This document shows positions 37,886-47,152 of a stretch of DNA of 64,000 nucleotides, piece after piece. Every line of letters begins with the position of its first letter. The first letter of the stretch is position 1. The notes beneath the pieces are model-generated. The model saw only the letters and a list, made by a program, of their open reading frames with translations. It did not search any database and had not been told where the DNA came from. This DNA comes from Nitrospira sp. GTDB taxonomy: Bacteria > Nitrospirota > Nitrospiria > Nitrospirales > Nitrospiraceae. The stretch lies in NCBI GenBank assembly GCA_029194725.1, contig JARFXQ010000007.1, forward strand, positions 140,291-204,290, in the 5' to 3' direction. The translations under genes were made by a program, and so were the position numbers.

Positions 37886-39115
37886 TCAGTCCGCCATCGT
37901 CGTCGTTATGGCGTGGTCTTTGCTCGGGCTCTTTTGCTCAGGCTCTTCTGCCGTGATGAGATACCCCGGCCTCGGCGTGACGAGGCGGACCTGGTCGCCT
38001 TCGAGCAACGTGTGGAGGGGATTATCGACGAGGCGGTCACTCGCAGAAAGCCCCGCTGACACCTCGACCGCACTGTCCATGAGATTGCTTATGGTGATCG
38101 GCTTGAAGTGTGCACGGTTGTCCTCCGTCAACACGGCCACTTGGAGAGCCTCATCCTTTTCATAGACCAGGGCGCTGGTCGGGATGACAAAGGCCGGCCG
38201 GTCAATCGGTGCCGTGAGGTGGACGGTTGCGTAGGAACCTGGCCAGAGCGCATGGTCTTCATTGTCGATCGTGAAGACCGCAGTTGCCGTCCGCGTCCCG
38301 ACGTCGAATCCGCGGGAGACCGTGAGGAACTTGGCGGTCCAGTGACGATTAGGCAATTGCGGCACAGTGATGTCGGCCGTCAAGCTTGGGCGCAGGAAAG
38401 GTCCGAAGTACGCCGGCACCTTGATAAAGAGGCGCAACTTATCGATGATAGCCACCGTATACAGGTTGGTTTTCGCATTGGGGGTATGAAGCGTGCCCTG
38501 CTTACTGACCAAATCACCGACGTTGATGTTGCGCTGGAGGACCACGCCGTCAAAAGGGGCGATGATCTTCTTGAACCCAATGAACGCCTCGATGTTCCGA
38601 GCATGTTGCTGCGCGGCCTCGACGACCGCCGCCTGGGCTCTCAGTCCTTGTTCCTTCACCGTGATCGACTGCTCAGTGACCGCATGACTGGGGCGGAGGG
38701 CAATCCAACGCTGCGCGGTCACCGCGGCGAGCCGATACTTGGCGCGTTCCGCTTCCAGATCCTTGATGGCCTGCTGATATTGAGCGTCGAGATCCGGCGT
38801 GCTGATGTCGGCGAGAAGTTCGCCTGTTTTCACTGTCTCTCCATAGCGCTTGTACCACATTTTCACATAGCCCGTGACCCGTGCGTACATCGTCGCTTCA
38901 TACCAGCCCGCAATCGTGCCGGGCAGCGTGATGCTCTCGGTCGCCTGCACCGGCTGAGGAGAGAGAATGGAGACGGGGGGCGCGATGGCGTTGAGCGTCG
39001 TCTCGCGGAGCATCGTCGCGTAGCTTCTGGCATCATAAATCCGATAGCCGAGATAGGCCAGCACGAGCAGGAGCGCGAACAATGCCTTGTATGTTCCGCT
39101 GAATTTCTTGGTCAT
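37886..39115 (-). CDS. RND periplasmic adaptor (membrane fusion protein)
   Basis: A 409-residue adaptor with one N-terminal membrane anchor (ALFALLLVLAYLGYRI). The first barrel/lipoyl half is ATMYARVTGYVKMWYKRYGE and GELLADISTPDLDAQYQQAI; a helical hairpin runs about 120-175; the second lipoyl half is IIAPFDGVVLQRNINVGDLV; then a beta-barrel and a membrane-proximal domain with LWPGSYATVHLTAPIDRPAF. It links the RND pump to an outer-membrane channel. Its gene overlaps pump copy B by 4 bases, so they form an operon, with pump copy A 210 bases downstream. Confidence 0.94.
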   Translation of the reverse strand: MTKKFSGTYKALFALLLVLAYLGYRIYDARSYATMLRETTLNAIAPPVSILSPQPVQATESITLPGTIAGWYEATMYARVTGYVKMWYKRYGETVKTGELLADISTPDLDAQYQQAIKDLEAERAKYRLAAVTAQRWIALRPSHAVTEQSITVKEQGLRAQAAVVEAAQQHARNIEAFIGFKKIIAPFDGVVLQRNINVGDLVSKQGTLHTPNAKTNLYTVAIIDKLRLFIKVPAYFGPFLRPSLTADITVPQLPNRHWTAKFLTVSRGFDVGTRTATAVFTIDNEDHALWPGSYATVHLTAPIDRPAFVIPTSALVYEKDEALQVAVLTEDNRAHFKPITISNLMDSAVEVSAGLSASDRLVDNPLHTLLEGDQVRLVTPRPGYLITAEEPEQKSPSKDHAITTTMAD

Positions 39116-42100
39116 GAGGCGAGTCCTTTTTGTTCAGCCGCTCGCCGGCTGTAAATCATCGCGTAGACACAGGGCACGAAGGTCAGCGTAAAGACGGTCG
39201 CCACGAGCAAGCCGCCGATGACCGCTCGTCCCAGCGGCGCATTCTGCGAATACCCGGTCGCCATGGGGACCATCCCAAGGATCATGGCTGACGCGGTCAT
39301 GAGCACGGCACGAAAGCGTGCGGTGCCGGCCTCGATCGCGGCCCGCACCGCGTCGCCGTGCTCTCGGATCCGGTCGCGCGCAAAGGACACAACGAGGATC
39401 GAATTGGCGGTCGCTGTGCCCATGCACATGATCGCGCCCGTGAGCGCCGGTTCCGACAGCGGCGTCCGGGTCACGAACAACGCCCAGGCAATGCCCGCCA
39501 GTGCGCCCGGCAAGGCCGTGACGATGATGAAGGGATCGAGCCAGGACTGGAAGTTGACGACGATCAGCAGATAGACCAGCACCATCGCGGCGAACAAGCC
39601 GAAAATGAGTTCCGCATAGGCGTCGTGCATCAGAGCGGCCTGACCATGGATTTGGATCTCCGCGCTCTGAGGCAACTCATCATTCAACTCGCTGATCGCC
39701 TCCTCGACATCCTTCAATAACCCGCCAAGGTCGCGCCCTTCGGGTGAGACATAGAGGTCGAACAGCGGCATGATATTCCCGTGCGTGACGATGCTCGGGG
39801 TGCCGATTGGTTTGAAGTTGGCCATATTGCCGAGCAGCTGCATGTCGCCCGCCGATTTGCTATCAAGAGACCCGACCGGGACGGTCTTGAGCGCCGTCAT
39901 GCCGTTGACCTGCGGTTGCGGGATATAGACATTGATCTGATACGAAAACCCGGTGGCGGGATCGAGCCAAAAGATCTGATCGACCTGCTGGCTCCCCGCC
40001 GCCACCATTTGAAGATTGACGGTGATGTCTCCCTCGGTCTTGTTCGCGTCAAGTCCGTACGTGCGGCGGCCTTCGGCCAGGAGGGTCGGCTGGCGCATCG
40101 GTTGCTGGAGCACCACATCCGAGGCGCCGGGGATCCGGCGCAGCCGGCTGATCAATTTGCGGGCGAACTCATAGTTCGCGTACGACTCCGGCCCGTTGAC
40201 CTGCACATCGATCGGCGCGGGCGCGCCGAAGTTGAGGATCTTGGCCGTCAAATCGGACGGTTGAAAGGTGAATTCGGTCCCTGGATAGCGCTCCACCAAC
40301 CCCTTGCGGAGCAGGGTCCGGTACTCCCACACCGGCGCCTTCTCATCCTTCAAGAGGATCGTCACATCACAATCCTGCGAGCCGATCGTGGGCGTCGGAA
40401 TGAAGGCGAGGTTATGCGGCCCGATCGGGATCCCGCAATTACTGACGACATTCTCCACCTGCCCCGGCAGCAACCGCTCGATGTCTTCGGCGACCAGCGA
40501 CGCGATGCGCGCGGACACCTCGATGCGCGTGCCGAGCGGCGCGCGAAAATGCATCTGAATGACATCCGACCGAATCTCGGGAAAGTAGTCGCGTCCCAGG
40601 AAGTAATAGAGGGAGAGCGAGCTCACCGCGAGAGTCAGTGCCATGATGACGAAGCCGCGGCGGCGAGCCACCGCCTGTTCGAGCAGCTCTCCATAGCCTT
40701 CGCGAAACCGATTAAAGCGGCGCTCAAAGCCGCCTTGAAAGCGGGTGAAGAAGTTCAGCAGTCCACCCAGGTTGGCACGCCAGCCAAGCTGAGGCTTCTG
40801 GTGCCCCGGTGACACCTCGTGGTGCTCCACGACGAGCATGTATTTCGCCATGGTCGGCACCAGCGTCCGCGACAGGATAAAGGAGGCAATCATGGCAATG
40901 ACGACCGCCTCGGCCATCGGCGCGAACAGAAAGCCCGACGTGCCGGTGAGCTTGAAGAGCGGCAACCAGACGATCGCGATGGCTAACGTGGAGACCAACG
41001 TCGGAACGACGATCTCATTGGCGGCATCGATGATCGCGCCCTCCAGCGATTTGTTCATTTCGAGGTGGCGATCGATATTCTCGATCATCACAGTCGCATC
41101 ATCGACCAGGATGCCGACGGACAACGCCAACCCGCCCAAGGTCATCACATTAATCGTCTCCCCGAGCCAATGGAGGCCGATGATGGCGGTCAGAATGGAG
41201 AGCGGGATCGACGTGGCGATAATCACGGTCGGCCGCCAGGACCCCAAGAGCAACAGCACGATGGCGCCGACCAGCAGCCCGGCGGTGAGCATTTCATGCA
41301 GCACGTCCACGATCGACTCCTTGACGAATGTCGACGTGTCGGTCAGGAGCCGGATCTGCATCCCTTCCGGGATGATCTTCTGAATGCGTGGGAGCATCTC
41401 TTTGATCCCGGCCACCACGTCCAGGGTGGACGCCTCCGTGCTCTTCATCACGACGATGATGACGGACTGTTTCCCATTCACGATCACCATGTTCTGCTGC
41501 ACCCGTCCCATGAGTTCGGCCGTGCCGATGTCGCGCAGGTAGACGAACGAGTTCCCTTCGCGCTTGATCGGAATGTTTTCAAAGTCCGTGATCTGCATCG
41601 GGGAGGCATTGGTCAGGGCCATCCAGTCGGTCTGCTTGATCTTGAGGTCCCCAGCCGGCAAGATGAGGTATTGTTGCCGGAATACAGCGTGGACATCCGC
41701 CACCGTGATATGACGCGCGAGCAAGGCTTGCTGATCGAGGTTGAACATCACTTGCAGCGGAGAGCCGCCATAAGGAAACGGGACGATCACCCCGTTGACG
41801 GTCACCAGCAGGGGGCGGATTTGCATGTAGGAGACGTTAAAGAGCTCCGCCGGCGTCATGGTGTCGGAGCTGACTTCCAGCGTCGCGACCGGCAGCGAGG
41901 ACGGCGCGAGGCGCATGACCATGGCCGGCGAAATATCGGGCGGCAACACTTTGATGACGGTCTGCGCGATGGCGGTGATATCCGCTTCCGCTCGGCCTAC
42001 ATCGATGCCATCCTGCAGAAAAATATTGGTGATGCTGATGCCGTAGTAGGAGTGACTATGCAGGTACTTGATCCCTTCCACGGTCGAGGTGACGAAACGC

Positions 42101-42304
42101 TCGAACATATAGGTGATGCGTCCGTCGAGCCGCGGCGGTAACATGCCGAGGTAGGGCCAGACCACGGACGTGACGGGAATCCTGATGGAGGGAAAGACGT
42201 CGGTCGGCATCTCTTGGATGGTCAGAGTCCCGAACAGCACGATCAGGATCGCCAGCACGACGAAGGTGTAGGGCCGTTTGAGGGCAATGACGACAAGTTG
42301 TTTC
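38913..42304. repeat. Segmental duplication, copy B
   Basis: Matches 34281-37672 (offset 4632). The copy includes the 5' 200 bases of the adaptor gene and essentially the whole pump gene. It differs from copy A in the joint between the two genes (39055-39139) and in the first codons of the pump. Confidence 0.92.
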
Positions 42305-42306
42305 AT
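39112..42306 (-). CDS. RND efflux pump, inner-membrane subunit (copy B)
   Basis: A 1064-residue HAE-1-type RND transporter, the twin of copy A: the N-terminus is MKQLVVIALKRPY instead of MNQIVIIALKRPY, and the C-terminus ends RRAAEQKGLAS instead of RRAARQQASAS. Everything between is the same. The TM4 Asp pair (LVDDATVM) is intact, so it should be active. Its gene is followed by an intact adaptor gene with a 4-base overlap, making a complete inner-membrane/periplasm pair. Copy B with its adaptor is the likely parent unit, and copy A with the truncated adaptor the derived one. Confidence 0.95.
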   Translation of the reverse strand: MKQLVVIALKRPYTFVVLAILIVLFGTLTIQEMPTDVFPSIRIPVTSVVWPYLGMLPPRLDGRITYMFERFVTSTVEGIKYLHSHSYYGISITNIFLQDGIDVGRAEADITAIAQTVIKVLPPDISPAMVMRLAPSSLPVATLEVSSDTMTPAELFNVSYMQIRPLLVTVNGVIVPFPYGGSPLQVMFNLDQQALLARHITVADVHAVFRQQYLILPAGDLKIKQTDWMALTNASPMQITDFENIPIKREGNSFVYLRDIGTAELMGRVQQNMVIVNGKQSVIIVVMKSTEASTLDVVAGIKEMLPRIQKIIPEGMQIRLLTDTSTFVKESIVDVLHEMLTAGLLVGAIVLLLLGSWRPTVIIATSIPLSILTAIIGLHWLGETINVMTLGGLALSVGILVDDATVMIENIDRHLEMNKSLEGAIIDAANEIVVPTLVSTLAIAIVWLPLFKLTGTSGFLFAPMAEAVVIAMIASFILSRTLVPTMAKYMLVVEHHEVSPGHQKPQLGWRANLGGLLNFFTRFQGGFERRFNRFREGYGELLEQAVARRRGFVIMALTLAVSSLSLYYFLGRDYFPEIRSDVIQMHFRAPLGTRIEVSARIASLVAEDIERLLPGQVENVVSNCGIPIGPHNLAFIPTPTIGSQDCDVTILLKDEKAPVWEYRTLLRKGLVERYPGTEFTFQPSDLTAKILNFGAPAPIDVQVNGPESYANYEFARKLISRLRRIPGASDVVLQQPMRQPTLLAEGRRTYGLDANKTEGDITVNLQMVAAGSQQVDQIFWLDPATGFSYQINVYIPQPQVNGMTALKTVPVGSLDSKSAGDMQLLGNMANFKPIGTPSIVTHGNIMPLFDLYVSPEGRDLGGLLKDVEEAISELNDELPQSAEIQIHGQAALMHDAYAELIFGLFAAMVLVYLLIVVNFQSWLDPFIIVTALPGALAGIAWALFVTRTPLSEPALTGAIMCMGTATANSILVVSFARDRIREHGDAVRAAIEAGTARFRAVLMTASAMILGMVPMATGYSQNAPLGRAVIGGLLVATVFTLTFVPCVYAMIYSRRAAEQKGLAS

Positions 42307-42968
42307 GCGTGAAGTCCGTTGGCCATCATCTTCTCTGGCTCATATGCTGCCACATACCGTCGAGTGTTGGGAACTCGGAAGATTGCAGGGCGCCTGGAGC
42401 TCGGATAAGTCCCAGCACTCAACACGTGTATTTCCATCGAATGGGGCAGCGAAACAGCCGAGAGAATCTTTGACTGGTAAGAATTACGGTTAAACGCGGG
42501 GTTCAGCCCTCAGCGGTGGCCAATCGCAGCATGAATTCGTCGAATGACATGCCCGAATGCAAGTGTATCGACATAGAACTTCCAGTTAAGATTGTGTCGT
42601 CTTAGAAGCGCGAGCCCACTTGCGCACTCTAAAGATAAGCCGCTCATCTTCCCGTGGCCCGGTTCAATGTGGTTGATCGCGCATGACGAGGAATACCTGT
42701 ATATACTATCCATGATTCCGCAGCTGATTGGTATTGCTGTAGACTGAGCGGCCCAATTCTCTTGTCGACATATGAGGATTGGGCCGCGCGCTGCTTTTAT
42801 GTTTTTCCGTAAGGATCAGCCTTCGGCGGCTTGGAGAAAGATGGGGACTTAGGACGGTCGGTTCTGGGGGAGGACTAGGAAACGGCCCTGTACCGAGCGC
42901 CCATATCCGGAGGCAACCATCGGCCTGATACCGCCAGGACGACCCTTCCGGAGACAATCGCCACTGAC
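42307..42968. other. Intergenic stretch before the pump operon
   Basis: No gene that I can support. A reverse 67-codon frame at 42510-42713 has no recognised domain. A strong hairpin, GCGGCCCAAT (42748-42757) with ATTGGGCCGC (42778-42787), lies about 180 bases past the stop of the Gly/Tyr-rich gene. The promoter of the pump operon should be in this stretch; I could not pick a clear one. Confidence 0.5.
42748..42787. terminator. Possible terminator hairpin
   Basis: A perfect 10-base stem, extended past one mismatch by CTC/GAG, with a loop of about 14 bases. CTGCTTTTATG follows a few bases later on the plus strand. It separates the Gly/Tyr-rich gene from the efflux operon. There is no immediate T-run, so a structural role is also possible. 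Confidence 0.45.
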
Positions 42969-43463
42969 CTACTGCCCCACTCCCGGCGGTCCGGGTCGAA
43001 TTACCATGTCCGAGTTCGATGATGGCATGAGTTCACGGTCGTACCCAGCACGGGAACCTCTGCCTGCCCCCCTGCTGACATCCCCGCCGTAACCCTCGAC
43101 GTACCCCTCCGAGTAACCCCCGCCATACCCCTCGTCGTAACCGTACCCCTGGCTGTAACCTCCGGCGTCCACTCCGGAGTAGCCTCGACCCAGTGATCCG
43201 ACGTGTTCACCGGCCGTGCCTTGCATCTCTAGCTGTTCCCCCAGAGTTTTGGGCAAAGGGGAGTTTTCGCCGGCAACAGTCCAATATCGTCCCTCTATCC
43301 CTCGCTGACGATCGTAGGAATTCCAGGAGAGGTCACAGGAGCCTGCTTCCCTGAATTGATTTTGATACTGGTCGCCGCTGTAATTGTAATGAGACCGCGG
43401 TTGGGCTTCTCCTGGCCAAGAGACCAGAGCCAGGAGAGCGAAAACAATTAATCCTTGGATCAT
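42969..43463 (-). CDS. Secreted Gly/Tyr-rich repeat protein
   Basis: A 164-residue exported protein. MIQGLIVFALLALVSWPGEA is a signal peptide with a likely cut after GEAQ or nearby. The middle is polar with a single Cys (SCDLSW). Residues about 95-135 are Gly/Tyr-rich: GGYSQGYGYDEGYGGG, then YSEGYVEGYGG, with G-Y-x-E-G-Y units. AAAGGAG before ATG 43463 decides the start over the ATG at 43481. Low-complexity Gly/Tyr proteins can be structural or adhesive, but I know of no family to name here. Confidence 0.7.
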   Translation of the reverse strand: MIQGLIVFALLALVSWPGEAQPRSHYNYSGDQYQNQFREAGSCDLSWNSYDRQRGIEGRYWTVAGENSPLPKTLGEQLEMQGTAGEHVGSLGRGYSGVDAGGYSQGYGYDEGYGGGYSEGYVEGYGGDVSRGAGRGSRAGYDRELMPSSNSDMVIRPGPPGVGQ

Positions 43464-44079
43464 GGGTGCATCTCCTTTCATCTCGCGGGTTCATGCGTCT
43501 CATTCGTTTTAAATTGATATAACCTCGGATTTCACAGTTATCACGGTAGGACACGTCGAAATGTTAAATGTTTCTGGTCCTGTTAAAAGAATTCTCCCAC
43601 AGCCTGCAATCAATAGAGAAGCCAGGTCGATGAATCATGAAGATTTCTTCATGATATCATCATCAGAAATTCATAATCTGATAATAGGATTTTCACATCG
43701 AGCCAGCATTCCACGGTTACCATGGTAAGGGCATGTCGAAATGCTAGGTACTATGGTCCCGCCAAAAGGCTTCTCGCACAACAGCCTACCGAAGGTCTCA
43801 CGAGATTCACCTCCGGCGCAGGTGAGAATTGTCATCCCATACATGATGTATACAACCGTACCTGATGGCGGGCTCTTGGCAACCAAGGTTAGTGCGGAAT
43901 CAGGAGTTATGAAGGTTGTGGATAGCCGTACATGGCATCGCATATCCCGTACTGGTTATTTCTGTTGGAACGTTTTAAGGAAGCGCTGACTTTTGCAAGC
44001 CGCAGTGGCACGACCGAGCCTGTCCGACCAAGATTTTAGGCCGGCGACATCACTGCAAACCAAAAAGGAGACTTCCATT
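43464..44079. other. Intergenic stretch with imperfect direct repeats and a hairpin
   Basis: Two related stretches of about 75 bases lie at 43541-43612 and 43718-43793; both carry GTCGAAATG, then GGTCC and AAAAG-TTCTC-CAC-AGCCT in order (about 70% alike by eye). Between them is a perfect stem, ATCATGAAG (43634-43642) and CTTCATGAT (43647-43655). They may be remains of the same mobile element. Frames here (for example 43741-43989) have no recognised domain. Confidence 0.5.
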
Positions 44080-45111
44080 ATGCATGAAGGAAGGAGCCAT
44101 GCGAACAGATTCAGACAGATTGTTACCATCCTGTTCCTTTGGGCGATCTTGTTGACCTTGACTGTGGCAATTGCATCCGCAAAATCCTTGAGCTTCCTCG
44201 ATGGTCAAATCCAGGTCTATCCCGCTCAGCGAGAAGGTGACCGTATTCTCATTCCATTTTCTCAGCCGCCACCGGACAACGAAGAAGTTCTCCTCCTCGG
44301 CCCTCGTTCGAAGCTTATTCCTCTCAAACTCCTTCAGCAAGAGACGATCTTGCCGCAGTCAATGGCTCACCCCCGGCCACACTATGTGTACGGTCTGACG
44401 GAGGGCGAGTTATTGGGCACGAGAGCGCAGTTTCTAGTGGTCGCGGGAAAGGGGATCACAGGCCTCCTCAAATGGAATGCGGACGACACGATGAGCGGTA
44501 AACTCGAGGTGGAAAGCAGCGTGCGCAATCAACTGTTGGCCAACCTCTCAACTGGGCCGATGTCCTCGATGCCGGACAATGCAAACACCCTTCTTTCCTT
44601 GGACGACATCAAAATCTCAGCTGGACTGATGTCCTCGAACAGCGCCAACCAGCTGACCGACCACTCCTGTGTGAAACCGGACAAAGGCTTTGCAATCACA
44701 TCGCGTCAAGTCCTGATTTCTAGAGAGTTGAAGGAGAGGATCTACTACGTGCAGGAAGCGAAGATTCTGGAGACAGTGGTTCTGCAATCTACACCAGACA
44801 AAATATTCGGCGGAACTAGATATAGCGGGCCATCGATGAAAGAGATGGTCGGCATCATCAAGCCTGACAACTCCTGTCGCACACTGGCATCTGCGACCAG
44901 TGACGGCTATGGGCTTTATGCCAAGGGGTCTTTGACGCCTGTCGGCCCGATCTCCGGCATCATGGAACTGTCTACGGGCGAGTTTACTGAACGGTGGCTC
45001 GTCCTCAAGTCGGCGATGCGCGAAATCTGGGGTTATACGTTTATTGAACTTCTACCGATGCCGTTGACCCGTGAACCAAAATGGCGATTTCTCCTTGAAG
45101 ATAGAGGCTAG
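44080..45111 (+). CDS. Exported protein of unknown function
   Basis: A 343-residue protein with a long N-region and hydrophobic core (TILFLWAILLTLTVAIASA) ending near residue 34, a probable signal peptide. The mature part starts KSLSFLDGQIQVYPAQ and has no motif I know. Two Cys (SCVKPDK and SCRTLAS) could form a disulfide. AAAAAGGAG before ATG 44080 supports this start rather than the open frame's earlier ATG at 43993. It stands alone between a repeat region and an IS remnant. Confidence 0.7.
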   Translation: MHEGRSHANRFRQIVTILFLWAILLTLTVAIASAKSLSFLDGQIQVYPAQREGDRILIPFSQPPPDNEEVLLLGPRSKLIPLKLLQQETILPQSMAHPRPHYVYGLTEGELLGTRAQFLVVAGKGITGLLKWNADDTMSGKLEVESSVRNQLLANLSTGPMSSMPDNANTLLSLDDIKISAGLMSSNSANQLTDHSCVKPDKGFAITSRQVLISRELKERIYYVQEAKILETVVLQSTPDKIFGGTRYSGPSMKEMVGIIKPDNSCRTLASATSDGYGLYAKGSLTPVGPISGIMELSTGEFTERWLVLKSAMREIWGYTFIELLPMPLTREPKWRFLLEDRG

Positions 45112-45124
45112 CGTCTGCTGACAT

Positions 45125-45530
45125 TCATTTCATCCAGAGCAGAGACGCGGCAAGATAATAGATGAGACTCGCGCCGTTGCGTGCCCGTTGGGCGTAGCGG
45201 GTGGCAACGGCGCGATAGTGCTTGAGGTGGTTGAAGCAGCACTCGAGGCGAGAGCGTTCAGGCTACAGGGTGAAGTCTGCGTCGTGAGGTTCTTTGAGAC
45301 AGGAGCAGGGCGAAATCATAGCTTGCGTACCGGACGTTCAATAGCCTCCACGATCGCGTGGCTGTCGAACCCCTTGTCGACAATTACGGATTGCGCCGGC
45401 CATTCTGCCAACAACGGCTCCGCCTGCATAGAGCCGGAGGTCTGCCATGACGTCATGGATGACGCGCAAAGGCCACATCAATGCCGAGGCAGGACCTGAA
45501 TGAGAACAGGGCCTGGGCACAATTATGCTC
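45125..45530 (-). pseudogene. IS5-family transposase remnant
   Basis: Read on the reverse strand, VIVDKGFDSHAIVEAIERPV keeps the second catalytic Asp region, and after frame changes RSRLECCFNHLKHYRAVATR and YAQRARNGASLIYYLAAS lead to the natural end LLWMK and TGA at 45125. The catalytic Glu in RLECCF survives. At least two frameshifts and a stop break the gene, and the 5' half is absent. It sits in the place just downstream of the adaptor at 45647 where a pump gene would be expected. Confidence 0.8.
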
Positions 45531-45646
45531 CAGAACGTTTGTCTTGGTTGCCCTTCCTGTCGGGTGGATTCCAATCGACAGTAACTTGAGTGCCGACTCG
45601 ACTCAGGGCTCGGCCATGTGAGCAGAGTCCTTTGGCAACGCCGCCA

Positions 45647-46945
45647 TCACCCTGCTGATGATTGTTCTGATACTGGTTCTTGAGTGTTGGGAAGGTCTTC
45701 GCCGGACGCCTTCGTGACGATGCGCACCTTTTCTCCTTCGAGTAACGCATTGCTTGGATTGTTGATGATGCGATCGCTTGCGGAAAGTCCCTCTGCCACG
45801 TCGATAGTATGGGCGTTGAGTCGGCCGATCTCAATACGCTTGTAGTGGACGCGATCGTCCTCCGTCAGGATGGCGACCTGCGCGCTATTCTCCTGAAACA
45901 CCAGCGCGGTGAGCGGTATCGTGAACGCTTGTCGATTGACCGGGGCCGTAATCTGGACTTGGGCATAAGAGCCTGGCCAGAGAGCGTGGTCTTTATTATC
46001 AATCGTGAAAACCGATGTCACGGTACGCGTGCCCACCTGGAAATGGCGGGCGATGGTTAGGAAGTTGAAGGTAAAATGACGATCGGGCAATTGCGGCACC
46101 GTCACATCGACCGTCAGACCAGGATGGAGGAAAGGAGCAAACCGCTCAGGCACGTTGACAAAGAGGCGCAATTTATCGATGACGGCCACTGTATAGAGGT
46201 TGGTGATCCCATTGGGATCGCTGAGATTACCCTCCTTACTGACCAAATCACCGACGTTGATATTACGCTGAATGACCACGCCGTCAAAGGGAGCGATGAT
46301 CTTCTTGAACCCGATGAATGCCTCGATATTTTTAACCCTTTGCTCGGCTGCCTTGACCATGGCTGCCTGAGTTTTCATATGTTGCGCTTGCACTGTGACC
46401 GACTGTTCGGAGACTGAATAGGTTGGCCGTAACCCGATCAAACGTTTTGCCGTCACGTCGGCGAGTTTATACCAGGCGCGTTGCGATCTCAGATCGGCCT
46501 TGGCCTGCTGATATTCGGCGTCGAGATCCGGCGTGCTGATTTCGGCAAGGACCTCGCCCGTTTTCACGGCGTCTCCATATTTCTTGTGCCACATTTTCAC
46601 GTAGCCCGTGACCCGGGCGTAGATAGGCGCTTCATACCACCCTACAATGTTGCCAGGGAAGGTAATCGTCTCGCTCTGCGGTGTCGGGACTGTAGGAACA
46701 ACCGATACGATATGGAGGGTTTCTTCAGGGGTGTCGGGGTGCAGCGCAGCTGCGTCGTTTTTGCTGCCATAAATGTGGTAGCCGAAATAGAGCGCGCACG
46801 ACAGAATCGCTATAAAAGCGGCAGTGAGTACTCCACGATAACGGACGACCTTCTCGTTTACCAGACTGCGGCCTCGAACGTGGTCGCCATCCGACGACTC
46901 CCCACCACCCTGCCCCTCGTGATCATGCACCTGACGTGACGACAT
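45647..46945 (-). CDS. RND periplasmic adaptor (diverged, no adjacent pump)
   Basis: A 432-residue adaptor clearly related to the one at 37886-39115 but well diverged: PIYARVTGYVKMWHKKYGDA, ISTPDLDAEYQQAKADL, IIAPFDGVVIQRNINVGDLV and LWPGSYAQVQITAPVNRQAF all have counterparts there. The N-terminus adds a charged cytoplasmic leader of about 35 residues (HEGQGGGESSDGDHVRG) before the membrane anchor. The expected downstream pump gene is missing; an IS5-like remnant lies there instead. It could work with pump copy A or B if expressed, or be a relic still under selection. Confidence 0.9.
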   Translation of the reverse strand: MSSRQVHDHEGQGGGESSDGDHVRGRSLVNEKVVRYRGVLTAAFIAILSCALYFGYHIYGSKNDAAALHPDTPEETLHIVSVVPTVPTPQSETITFPGNIVGWYEAPIYARVTGYVKMWHKKYGDAVKTGEVLAEISTPDLDAEYQQAKADLRSQRAWYKLADVTAKRLIGLRPTYSVSEQSVTVQAQHMKTQAAMVKAAEQRVKNIEAFIGFKKIIAPFDGVVIQRNINVGDLVSKEGNLSDPNGITNLYTVAVIDKLRLFVNVPERFAPFLHPGLTVDVTVPQLPDRHFTFNFLTIARHFQVGTRTVTSVFTIDNKDHALWPGSYAQVQITAPVNRQAFTIPLTALVFQENSAQVAILTEDDRVHYKRIEIGRLNAHTIDVAEGLSASDRIINNPSNALLEGEKVRIVTKASGEDLPNTQEPVSEQSSAG

Positions 46946-47152
46946 GAATAACGCTTCTTTCGTTTATGTCTTCTCTTACTCTCCTCCTATGTTCGATATC
47001 AACTGCGCGACAAGGTACTGGTAAAATTTGTCTTGCTCGTTGCAAACATTGATATGGGAAACATTCACACTTTACCAGTGCCGAACCGGACCTATACCTG
47101 ATGAGATGCGGTCACATATAATTGACGCTCATACTGAAACAGGGAGATCCAT

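Noticed and set aside
42510..42713. 67-codon reverse frame in the gap before the pumps
   Set aside because: No ribosome site, no domain, and it lies in DNA that may be old element debris.
43085..43155. Repeated GTAACC/TAC-rich units that first looked like a CRISPR or tandem array
   Set aside because: They are the codons of the Gly/Tyr repeats in the protein at 42969-43463; there are no spacers of even length.
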